From NCBI GenBank assembly GCA_007136035.1, contig SLHS01000049.1, positions 1-8,014 on the forward strand: 8,014 bases of DNA. Direction: 5' to 3'. The stretch comes from Patescibacteria group bacterium (GTDB lineage Bacteria > Patescibacteriota > Dojkabacteria > SC72 > T1SED10-24). Position 1 is the first letter of the stretch; every line of letters starts with the position of its first letter. The position numbers were made by a program, and so were the translations under genes. Positions 1 to 5,789 of this stretch are shown here, piece by piece. The notes under the pieces are model-generated. The model had not been told where the DNA came from, did not search any database, and saw only the letters and a list, made by a program, of their open reading frames with translations.

Positions 1-629
1 GGAGACAACAAAGAGTAATTACCGCAATCAGAGAAGAGTTGCTTTCTTCATCAACATATTTAAATCCTAGAAAAATATTTGAAATCATCAACCTTTTGGA
101 AGACAACATTGAATTTTCAGAGTTTACAAATGAAGAAATTCAAGCAGCAAAAAAACTTCTACAAAAAGAAGATATATCTTCCTACTCTTTTGTACTAGAC
201 CCTAGTATAGCTAATTACAAACTAATAACGGATAAAGGATTAACTCTTAATGGTTATACTGTAGGACCAATTTCAGGATTAAATCAATACAAGGAAATTC
301 AAAAATACATTAAACATGCACATAAGAAACCTATGCTATACTCCGAAAACCCAACCATACTTGTATATGATATAGGAATTGGATATCACGAAGCTTTAGA
401 AAAGACAACAGAGATAAAAAAAGCTCACCCATACATACAAATACAATATATGGGCACATTATTTAACGATATTGAGGGGGACTATTTTTATAGCCAATCC
501 GAATCAAGCGGTGAAATAGACGAAGAAATAGCGAAGCATTTTCCATTAAACGTAACCGAAAAGCCTGAATTTATTGAGGAAAAAATATTAAATGGTGATT
601 ATATAATCCTCTTAGGCTCAAATGATTAA
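1..629 (+). CDS. LytR-CpsA-Psr (LCP) family protein, C-terminal part with LytR_C-like domain (5' truncated by window)
   Basis: The reading frame is open from base 3 with no stop, so this is the 3' end of a longer gene and the TTG at 39 is not its start. About 208 residues are visible. They begin RQQRVITAI, which resembles the conserved Arg-rich RQQ-V-xAI helix of LCP domains, the enzymes that transfer polyprenyl-phosphate-linked glycopolymers to the cell wall outside the membrane. A helical stretch with NPRKIFEI follows, then a segment around GYTVGPISGLNQY that fits the end of an LCP domain. The last roughly 95 residues, from TILVYDIG to DYIILLGSND, match the layout of a LytR_C domain: an initial beta strand, a helix, a late acidic helix DEEIAKHF and a final hydrophobic strand ending in LGSxD. 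The usual NGTG-type turn is replaced by YDIGIG. The catalytic N-terminal half and membrane anchor lie outside the window. It overlaps holA by 8 bp, so the two are probably co-transcribed. The family call is by eye and fairly likely. Confidence 0.68.
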   Translation, partial: RQQRVITAIREELLSSSTYLNPRKIFEIINLLEDNIEFSEFTNEEIQAAKKLLQKEDISSYSFVLDPSIANYKLITDKGLTLNGYTVGPISGLNQYKEIQKYIKHAHKKPMLYSENPTILVYDIGIGYHEALEKTTEIKKAHPYIQIQYMGTLFNDIEGDYFYSQSESSGEIDEEIAKHFPLNVTEKPEFIEEKILNGDYIILLGSND

Positions 630-1560
630 AATCCTTGAAGGTGAAAACTCATTCCTCTCAAAACAAAGACTTGACTCTTTAATCCAAAAATATTCAAAAG
701 AAAAACCAAACTCCTCTATTAAAATAATAGATGCTGAAAGCAAAAACATTTCAGATATTATTAACGAGTATGAAACACAGGACATATTTTCTAAAAACAA
801 ACTTCTAGTAATAAAACGGTTAATTTTAAACAAAAATTATAAAGATTTTGTTGAAAAAATAATTGACACAAAAAATTATACAAAAGACATAGATTTAATC
901 ATTTGGGAAGAAAAAGCTATCCCTAAAAATACTAGGTACCACAAATTATTTAAAGAAATTGATGCAATAGAGTCATTTACAAAATTTAATAAAAGAAACT
1001 TTCAAACTTGGGCAAAAGAATACGTAAAATTGAAAAAATTGAAGATGGATGAGACTAGTTTTAAAATTTTGATAGAAATGACTGATTATAATCCATACCT
1101 ATTTGCAAATGAAATTGAAAAACTCAAACTCTCAGAAAAAGAAAACATTAACGCAAAAGACCTAGAGGAAAATACAAACGATATGTTCACAAACAACATA
1201 TGGGATTTTTTAGATGCCATAAATCAAAAATCCAATATGGAAGAATATACAAAAATCCTCATAAATCTTTTAAAAAATGGCCTTGATCCACATTATTTAA
1301 TGATTATGATTGCAAGAAATGTAAAACAAATATTACTAATAAAAAAAATGACGTTCGAAGGAAAAACAGACAGAGAAATTGTTTCTATTTTAAAAATACC
1401 TCCATTCACTTTACCAAAGTTAAAAAATATTGCCTCAAAAAGCGAAAGTGAAAAACTTCTTAGCTTATATGAAAAACTTTATAACCTTAATTACGAAAGC
1501 AAAATTGGGAACATAGATGCAGAATTAGGACTAATTCTTCTAATAACTCGCTTGAATTGA
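622..1560 (+). CDS. holA: DNA polymerase III delta subunit
   Basis: This is the clamp-loader delta subunit, which opens the beta sliding clamp during replication. The protein is 312 residues, slightly short for the family (usually about 330-345). The N-terminal region (1-130) has the degenerate AAA+ layout: ILEGENSFL replaces a P-loop, and IFSKNKLLVIKRL near residues 55-67 is the typical 'xFSxKKLVVI' strand. The middle holds a helical lid with NPYLFANEIEKL. The C-terminal collar region contains NNIWDFLDAI, NGLDPHYLMIMIARNVKQ and a final YESKIGNIDAELGLILLI, matching the family's FxLxDAI, G-x-P-x-x-I-x-x-x-x-RQ and K-G-D-x-E-x-x-x-x-x-L patterns. The ATG at 622 overlaps the LCP stop by 8 bp. 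There is at most a weak AGG 5 nt upstream, so translational coupling is likely. The TGA stop lies inside the -35 box of the next gene's promoter. The assignment is supported by rpsT and lepA downstream, a classic neighbourhood. Confidence 0.9.
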   Translation: MIKILEGENSFLSKQRLDSLIQKYSKEKPNSSIKIIDAESKNISDIINEYETQDIFSKNKLLVIKRLILNKNYKDFVEKIIDTKNYTKDIDLIIWEEKAIPKNTRYHKLFKEIDAIESFTKFNKRNFQTWAKEYVKLKKLKMDETSFKILIEMTDYNPYLFANEIEKLKLSEKENINAKDLEENTNDMFTNNIWDFLDAINQKSNMEEYTKILINLLKNGLDPHYLMIMIARNVKQILLIKKMTFEGKTDREIVSILKIPPFTLPKLKNIASKSESEKLLSLYEKLYNLNYESKIGNIDAELGLILLITRLN

Positions 1561-1585
1561 CAGCCAGAAACATATCATCTAATAT
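1557..1585 (+). promoter_or_regulatory. Near-consensus sigma70 promoter of the surface-protein gene
   Basis: A perfect -35 TTGACA (1557-1562) is followed by a 17-bp spacer and the -10 TAATAT (1580-1585, 5 of 6 matches to TATAAT). The -35 box contains the holA stop codon TGA. The expected transcription start is near 1592, leaving a leader of only about 16 nt before the ATG at 1608 with no Shine-Dalgarno sequence. The gene therefore probably has its own strong promoter rather than depending on holA read-through. Confidence 0.8.
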
Positions 1586-1607
1586 GGGTACATATTAAAA
1601 AAATGAT

Positions 1608-3464
1608 ATGGATAGTAAAAAGACCCAAAAAGTTGTCGTCATAATACTTGTTATTACTGCCTTGCTTGGAATTGTAGGTGCTTTTCTTGTTTATCACCTC
1701 TCTACCCAAGATGAAACAATAAGAACAGAAAGAGAAGAAAGAACGTATTGCGCTTGTATCACCGCCTATACCACACCAGATTGCAATGACTGTAGCTGTA
1801 CACAAATAGAAAGCCAAGCCTTGGAATCAAAAATAGGTGAAGTTATTGATGGCGTTTGTACATTAGATTGTGATGAAGCCATAGCAACAGAAGAGCAAGA
1901 AGAACAGGAGATAATAAAATGTTTAATACCACAAGTAAGGGAAAGCAATTGTCACTCTGTAAGTGTTAGAGATTCGAATACGAGAGATTTAATCGTCCCA
2001 CCAATACCAAATGATAGACCTGTACTAATCACTGCAAATTTTGTCCCAAGACAAATTGGAGGAGAAGATGAAAGCTTTACCCAATATGTCTTCATAGTAA
2101 ATGGAGTAACACATGAGGTAAAACCTGATGAAGCTCCATCAACAACAATTAATGGAGAAAGAAATTATATGCCAGAAATAGAATTTAGTAATTTTCAAGA
2201 AGTTGATACCTTAACAGTACAAGTTATGGGACACTCGGACAGGGATCCTGATGGAGACTCACCTAATAGATATTGCTATAGACAATATGATTTAATTTCA
2301 GCAAGAAGCCCCCTTTGTTCTAGTTTAACAGCACAAGTCCAAGAAGGAAGGACACCGAACACCGTAACAATTAATCGTTTAGAATTGAATACACCAAATC
2401 TTACACAAGAAAATGAGATTTCAATAGAATTTACCTTTGATCACGAAGATTTAGAAAATGTTAGGACACAAATTATACCCCCTGAATTACTAGAAGAAAT
2501 TATGATTAATGAAACAATATTTTTAGAACATACTCACCTTTATTCTACACCTACATTGTATGAACAGGGAGAAGGATTTCCAACTTTAAATAGTGAAACT
2601 CTTGATTCAGAACGAATCTCAATATCTGCACAAGTCTATGTAGATGGTTCTGCTATAGATTCAAATCTATGTAGAGAAAACATCACCTTAATAACAACAG
2701 AGGAACCTGAACCAGAGGAACCTGAACCAGAGGAACCCGAACCAGAAGAACCTGAACCAGAAGAACCCGAACCAGAAGAACCTGAACCAGAGGAACCTGA
2801 ACCAGAGGAACCTATTATTGTCGTAGCAATGGAAGGTCCATCATGTGTCGTAAAAGCCGAAGATGAAGATTCAATCAGCAGAACAAATTATCGTATTACA
2901 ATAACAAATAATTCAGGTGAAGGGCAAGAAATTACTAGCATAACAAATAAATTACCACTAGGCTTCAAATATGTTGAAGAAACAACAACTATAAATAATA
3001 CTCTAGCTGATGATAATATCTTGGATATCACAGCAATAGGTGAATCACAAGAATTAATTTGGAGTGATAATTGGACTATAGAATCAGATTCATCTTTAAT
3101 CCTAGAATATGGTATTAACATAACTCATAATGCCCTAGATGGAGAAAACCAGAATGAGGTAGTTGTTACACCAACTACAATACCTGATGATATGGACAGC
3201 CTTCGAGCAGAATTCGTCACTTTGGTAGATGACGAATGCGAACATGAAGAAGAGTTACCAGATACAGGAAACTTGACCTACATCAGCTTCCTAGTTGGTA
3301 CAATTGCACTAATTTTTGGTGTCTTGGTATACCAAGGTAAGATAGATGTCGTAGATAGAACAATACTTAAACTCATCGGTACAAAAGCAGTCAAAAAGAG
3401 AATCATGAGTCCACAAGAATATTTAGAAGATAGTATACTGGAAGAAGAAGAAAGAGAAGATTAA
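1608..3464 (+). CDS. Large cell-surface protein: Cys-rich N-terminus, EEPEP stalk, DUF11-like domain, LPDTG-TM C-terminus
   Basis: The protein is 618 residues, anchored near both ends, with an extracytoplasmic centre. In order: a basic N-terminus and TM or uncleaved signal segment (9-31); a Cys-rich region with nine cysteines between 48 and 115, including CAC and CNDCSC; a beta-rich region (about 120-360) with a DxDxDGD loop at 211-217, a pattern typical of calcium binding; a Glu/Pro stalk (365-402); and a DUF11-like module (about 413-535) with YRITITNN and NKLPLGF, as in surface-layer and adhesin repeats. It ends with LPDTG (550-554), a TM segment (about 556-576) and an unusually long tail of about 41 residues that ends in acidic residues. 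LPXTG suggests a sortase substrate, but sortase substrates normally end in a few basic residues, so cleavage is uncertain. The ATG at 1608 is chosen because it gives a clean N-terminal TM and sits just after the promoter. Its stop overlaps the convergent neighbour by 4 bp. A stalked adhesin or structural surface protein is likely; the ligand is unknown. Confidence 0.82.
   Translation: MDSKKTQKVVVIILVITALLGIVGAFLVYHLSTQDETIRTEREERTYCACITAYTTPDCNDCSCTQIESQALESKIGEVIDGVCTLDCDEAIATEEQEEQEIIKCLIPQVRESNCHSVSVRDSNTRDLIVPPIPNDRPVLITANFVPRQIGGEDESFTQYVFIVNGVTHEVKPDEAPSTTINGERNYMPEIEFSNFQEVDTLTVQVMGHSDRDPDGDSPNRYCYRQYDLISARSPLCSSLTAQVQEGRTPNTVTINRLELNTPNLTQENEISIEFTFDHEDLENVRTQIIPPELLEEIMINETIFLEHTHLYSTPTLYEQGEGFPTLNSETLDSERISISAQVYVDGSAIDSNLCRENITLITTEEPEPEEPEPEEPEPEEPEPEEPEPEEPEPEEPEPEEPIIVVAMEGPSCVVKAEDEDSISRTNYRITITNNSGEGQEITSITNKLPLGFKYVEETTTINNTLADDNILDITAIGESQELIWSDNWTIESDSSLILEYGINITHNALDGENQNEVVVTPTTIPDDMDSLRAEFVTLVDDECEHEEELPDTGNLTYISFLVGTIALIFGVLVYQGKIDVVDRTILKLIGTKAVKKRIMSPQEYLEDSILEEEERED
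2700..2813 (+). repeat. 15-bp tandem repeat encoding (EEPEP)n stalk, 7.6 copies
   Basis: There are seven full 15-bp units (consensus GAGGAACCTGAACCA) and a 9-bp partial unit, in frame, encoding EEPEP repeats at residues 365-402. The units differ only at two wobble positions (GAG/GAA and CCT/CCC), so every difference is synonymous. This suggests selection on the protein sequence. Such Pro/Glu repeats usually form an extended rigid stalk that lifts a domain away from the membrane. Unit number may vary between strains. Confidence 0.95.
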
Positions 3465-3856
3465 AATGCCTGCGTATTAACAACAATTGGAGCTCCTTCT
3501 AAACCATACTCCACACCCTCAGAAGAAATAACGAAATAATATACGCTTGAAGGCTTGAGATTTTTAATTTCAATAGAGTGTTTTTTTGCAGCTATTTCAT
3601 TATCTTCATTAATAGCAATATAATTTATAGAATCAATGCTATCCCCATACTTAACTAAACCTAAACATTTATTAGAAGTATGCCACTGAACAGAAAAAGA
3701 AGTCGAAGAAATATTCTGTATTTGCAAATTGACAGGGACACAATCTTCAAACAAAACATCACCTTGTTCATTTAAAATATCTCTGTTATAAAAAAATAAT
3801 AAAGTACCAGAGACAATCAAAAGAATAGCTATAAAAACAAGAAAAATATTATTCAT
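3461..3856 (-). CDS. Small membrane-anchored protein with one fibronectin type III-like domain
   Basis: The protein is 131 residues from the ATG at 3856. That start lies 4 nt after the upstream gene's stop and directly precedes the TM helix. An upstream in-frame TTG at 3874 would overlap the neighbour and add only six residues, so I prefer the ATG. The N-terminal TM is at residues 4-23, then a short linker and one beta-sandwich domain (about 40-128). This has the fibronectin-III pattern: PVNLQIQNIS, the strand SFSVQWHT with the core Trp, HSIEIKNLKPSSVYYF with the L-P-x-x-x-Y turn, and a final strand IVVNT. It also resembles the N-terminal domain of purple acid phosphatases, but no phosphatase domain follows. 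Cys39 and Cys64 could form a disulfide. It is second in a two-gene operon with the He_PIG-like protein and runs tail to tail into the large surface gene, with stops overlapping in TTAA. A binding or structural role outside the membrane is inferred; the partner is unknown. Confidence 0.75.
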   Translation of the reverse strand: MNNIFLVFIAILLIVSGTLLFFYNRDILNEQGDVLFEDCVPVNLQIQNISSTSFSVQWHTSNKCLGLVKYGDSIDSINYIAINEDNEIAAKKHSIEIKNLKPSSVYYFVISSEGVEYGLEGAPIVVNTQAF

Positions 3857-3860
3857 ACAT

Positions 3861-4277
3861 TCAGTTACTAACAACTAAGAAAAATTCTTCATCTACATAA
3901 TGACCTTCTTTCTCAATTCTTAAAATAAAACTTGTCGTCTCAGGTTCATCTGGAGTCCCATTTATAGTCATTCCATCAAAAACAAGCCAATCCGGAGCTT
4001 CCAAAAGAACTAAGTTTGTCATATCATCAGAAGGAGAAACTCTCGGTGTAAAAGTATAAACCTCTCCCACAATAGCACTTCTTGAAGGCTCATTAATAAT
4101 CTGGGGGAAAGACTTATCATAACCTTGTTCACTGACAACATCTTCATCATCTACAAATCTTTCTGGATATTTTCTTTCGTTGTAATTTCGTAAAAGAACA
4201 GAGCCTGTTATACCAAAAAGCATAAGTAAAGCAAACACAATAATAAACAGTTTTATGGGTTTAACCTTCGGCTTCAT
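3861..4277 (-). CDS. Small membrane-anchored protein with one He_PIG/cadherin-like Ig-fold domain
   Basis: The protein is 138 residues from the ATG at 4277. An in-frame extension to 4325 is possible but would cross the -10 and spacer of its own promoter and put 16 residues ahead of a normal basic signal start (MKPKVKPIK), so I reject it. A TM helix (10-29) is followed by a charged linker and one domain (about 57-136) with the putative-Ig (He_PIG) pattern: FPQIINEP, VGEVYTFTPRV, the APDWLVFDG strand and INGTP turn, then a strand FILRIEKEG and a final FFLVV. These domains normally occur as repeats in large surface proteins; a single copy on a membrane anchor is unusual. Both this protein and the next have an 'EQG' a little after the TM, so a common origin of the anchor is possible but not shown. 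The gene leads the minus-strand operon and is transcribed divergently from rpsT. Confidence 0.75.
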   Translation of the reverse strand: MKPKVKPIKLFIIVFALLMLFGITGSVLLRNYNERKYPERFVDDEDVVSEQGYDKSFPQIINEPSRSAIVGEVYTFTPRVSPSDDMTNLVLLEAPDWLVFDGMTINGTPDEPETTSFILRIEKEGHYVDEEFFLVVSN

Positions 4278-4286
4278 GATATTAAT

Positions 4287-4315
4287 AGTATAACAATTAT
4301 ATTTTTTATTTACAA
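4287..4315 (-). promoter_or_regulatory. Extended -10 promoter of the minus-strand surface operon
   Basis: Read on the minus strand: TTGTAA (4315-4310, 4 of 6 matches to TTGACA), a 17-bp spacer, then TATACT (4292-4287) preceded by TGT, which makes an extended -10 (TGnTATACT). The predicted start near 4280 lies about 3 nt from the ATG at 4277, so the mRNA would be almost leaderless. Its -35 overlaps the rpsT -35 on the opposite strand. Confidence 0.62.
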
Positions 4316-4337
4316 AACAGCACAAAGTATATATAAT
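4309..4337 (+). promoter_or_regulatory. Sigma70 promoter of rpsT
   Basis: TTTACA (4309-4314, 5 of 6 matches) is followed by a 17-bp spacer and a perfect TATAAT (4332-4337). The predicted start near 4344 gives a leader of about 31 nt that shows no Shine-Dalgarno sequence. The promoter probably drives rpsT and the two overlapping or adjacent membrane genes downstream. It makes rpsT independent of holA, from which the three surface genes separate it. Confidence 0.8.
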
Positions 4338-4374
4338 ACCATCATCTAAACATTATTTTATTCTACTACTTTGC

Positions 4375-4656
4375 ATGCCTAATTTGAAAGCTTCGATTAA
4401 AGATAATAGAAAAAGCAAAAGAAGAACCGAAAAAAATCTTCGGATGAAGCGTAGATACAAAAATGCTATTAAAGAGTTTCAAACTCATCTAAAAAACGAA
4501 GACTTGGAAAACGCAAAAAAATCTCTTTCCAAAGCATACAAGCTAGTTGACAAGGCAGCTAAAACAAAACTTTTGAAAAAACAGACTGCTTCTAGGAAGA
4601 AGTCTAGATTAACAAAACTTTTAAACAAAACTGCCCTAAATGTCAAAACTACTTAG
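4375..4656 (+). CDS. rpsT: 30S ribosomal protein S20
   Basis: S20 is a primary binder of 16S rRNA in the small subunit. The 93-residue, Lys/Arg-rich, all-helical protein fits the family's length (about 85-95). It starts MPNLKASIKDNRKSKRR, matching the family's 'MANIKSAIKRIR' opening, and has the C-terminal signature TASRKKSRLTKLLNK, equivalent to 'AARKKSRLxKxLN'. The usual GVIHKN motif before it is replaced by KLLKKQ, a mild divergence. The ATG at 4375 is fixed by this N-terminal match; no ribosome-binding site is visible. It lies downstream of its own promoter, and its last 17 bp overlap the next gene. Its nearness to holA and lepA fits the common bacterial arrangement, though here it is separated from both by envelope genes. 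Confidence 0.93.
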   Translation: MPNLKASIKDNRKSKRRTEKNLRMKRRYKNAIKEFQTHLKNEDLENAKKSLSKAYKLVDKAAKTKLLKKQTASRKKSRLTKLLNKTALNVKTT

Positions 4657-5194
4657 AAAACTTTTACAATATATTATTCTTCCTGCTGCACTTCTTGTCG
4701 TCTCTAGAGTAGCTGGTATTTATTTTGCTGTTAACTTTTTTAACTTGGATTTTTTTTTAGAAACTCAACCAGAACAAATATACTCTTTACAAATATATTT
4801 CACTAATCAAGCGGATGCTTTGCTGGCCAGTTCTATATCAAATTTAACAATGTTGATAACAATTTCTTCATTAGCAGTATATTATTTAATAAAATACCGT
4901 CTTTCAATACTTGCAGCGTACAATCCAAAAGTACTTGTTAAGCTAAATAATCTGAATTTAATGCCTTGGGTTAATAACAAGAATAATACTTTCTTAAAAA
5001 CATTTGTTTGGATTACATTCCTCTGGATTGTCAGCATTATACTCATAGCAGATGTTTTGTCTCAAGATTCTTCCCTATGGATTGCAATATTATCCTTTCT
5101 TACAGCGATCATATCTACATGGGCACTAATTAGGACATTTGAAATTGAAGGGGAAATAATCTATCCTCATAGTAAGGTATCTAATCTTTACTGA
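4640..5194 (+). CDS. Unrecognised four-TM membrane protein
   Basis: I do not recognise this 184-residue protein. A basic start (MSKLLRKLL) leads into TM1 (about 11-33). An outside loop with an acidic patch (about 34-61) comes before TM2 (62-84). A positively charged inside loop (85-118, with KYR and KVLVKLNNLN) precedes TM3 (119-139), and TM4 is at about 145-165 with a short C-tail inside. Topology follows the positive-inside rule. There are no evident catalytic motifs. The ATG at 4640 overlaps the end of rpsT by 17 bp in another frame and has no Shine-Dalgarno sequence, so translation is probably coupled to S20. A T9 run at 4750-4758 lies in frame within the first outside loop. The next gene follows after 7 bp, which suggests the two membrane proteins may work together. 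Confidence 0.72.
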   Translation: MSKLLRKLLQYIILPAALLVVSRVAGIYFAVNFFNLDFFLETQPEQIYSLQIYFTNQADALLASSISNLTMLITISSLAVYYLIKYRLSILAAYNPKVLVKLNNLNLMPWVNNKNNTFLKTFVWITFLWIVSIILIADVLSQDSSLWIAILSFLTAIISTWALIRTFEIEGEIIYPHSKVSNLY

Positions 5195-5201
5195 AGACAA
5201 A

Positions 5202-5765
5202 ATGGATAGAAGAGAAATATCACGAATAAATGTCAAATTTGGGAAGTTTCTTGATCCTTTTTTGATTCTAGGGATATTACTAATTTTAACAATATCCATA
5301 TTGGCAGTAGATAGTCTTTCACCAAGAACTTTTTCAAAAGAACAAATGAAAAATGTTTTAGGTATTCAAGAAGAAAGCATAGTCGATTTTGAATTGATTC
5401 GGGGGAATCATAATTACATCACTTCTGAGAGATTAGATGAAATAAGTAAAAATTATTTTAAATACACTACTGTAGTAGTAAAACCTCCCGAAGGGAGAAT
5501 TTCAAAACCAATTATAAAAATAAGGGGGATTCAAAAAGATACGAACGTTAAAATTCATCTAAACTATACAAACCTAAATAATTCAAAAATCTCAATATTC
5601 GATAAATCACAAAATACAAGCTATATATTACAACAAAATTCACAAAACTATACTCAAAATATCAATCTAACTCAAAACTCCGACACCCTCTATTTAATTA
5701 TTGAAAATTCAAGACCTGTATTTTTTAATCAATATATAGAAATAAATTTCTTCTTGAACCCCTAA
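5202..5765 (+). CDS. Unrecognised single-TM protein with beta-rich, Asn/Ser-rich outer domain
   Basis: I do not recognise this 187-residue protein. A basic start (MDRREISRINVKFGK) is followed by one TM helix (about 19-36) and an outer region of about 150 residues. The outer part is beta-rich by its alternating pattern (TTVVVKPPEG, IIKIRGI, VKIHLNYTNL, TLYLIIEN, YIEINFFLNP) and rich in Asn, Gln, Ser and Thr, as in small carbohydrate-binding-like or Ig-like sandwiches. No domain can be named with confidence. The ATG at 5202 lies 7 bp after the four-TM gene's stop; the GAAGA just upstream could be a weak ribosome-binding site. It is probably last in the rpsT operon, as lepA has a separate -10 element after it. 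Confidence 0.72.
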   Translation: MDRREISRINVKFGKFLDPFLILGILLILTISILAVDSLSPRTFSKEQMKNVLGIQEESIVDFELIRGNHNYITSERLDEISKNYFKYTTVVVKPPEGRISKPIIKIRGIQKDTNVKIHLNYTNLNNSKISIFDKSQNTSYILQQNSQNYTQNINLTQNSDTLYLIIENSRPVFFNQYIEINFFLNP

Positions 5766-5770
5766 AATTC

Positions 5771-5779
5771 TGCTATACT
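5771..5779 (+). promoter_or_regulatory. Extended -10 element upstream of lepA
   Basis: TGC followed by TATACT (5774-5779) forms an extended -10, 10 bp before the lepA ATG. The -35 is poor: TTCTTG at 17-bp spacing (5751-5756) or TTGAAC at 14-bp spacing (5754-5759). The predicted start near 5786 would leave about 4 nt of leader, so lepA could be made from an almost leaderless mRNA as well as from the operon upstream. Confidence 0.5.
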
Positions 5780-5789
5780 CCTACATATT

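Noticed and set aside
39..41. TTG as the start of the LCP-family gene
   Set aside because: The frame stays open to the window edge and the upstream codons encode RQQRVITAIREE, which matches the LCP domain, so the true start is outside the window.
618..833. Minus-strand open frame inside holA
   Set aside because: It is antisense to well-supported coding sequence and the low-complexity translation has no features.
1575..1817. Minus-strand open frame across the surface-gene start
   Set aside because: It would run through the sigma70 promoter and the N-terminal TM coding region of the plus-strand gene, which are better supported.
2700..2813. Tandem repeats as a CRISPR array
   Set aside because: The units are contiguous 15-mers with no spacers and are in frame inside a coding region; they encode a protein stalk.
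3489..3496. GGAGCTCC palindrome as a terminator for the convergent genes
   Set aside because: It is a perfect 8-bp palindrome with no loop or T-run and lies inside coding sequence; too short to terminate.
4278..4325. N-terminal extension of the He_PIG-like protein to 4325
   Set aside because: It would place coding sequence across the minus-strand -10 and -35 boxes, and the ATG at 4277 gives a normal basic start before the TM helix.
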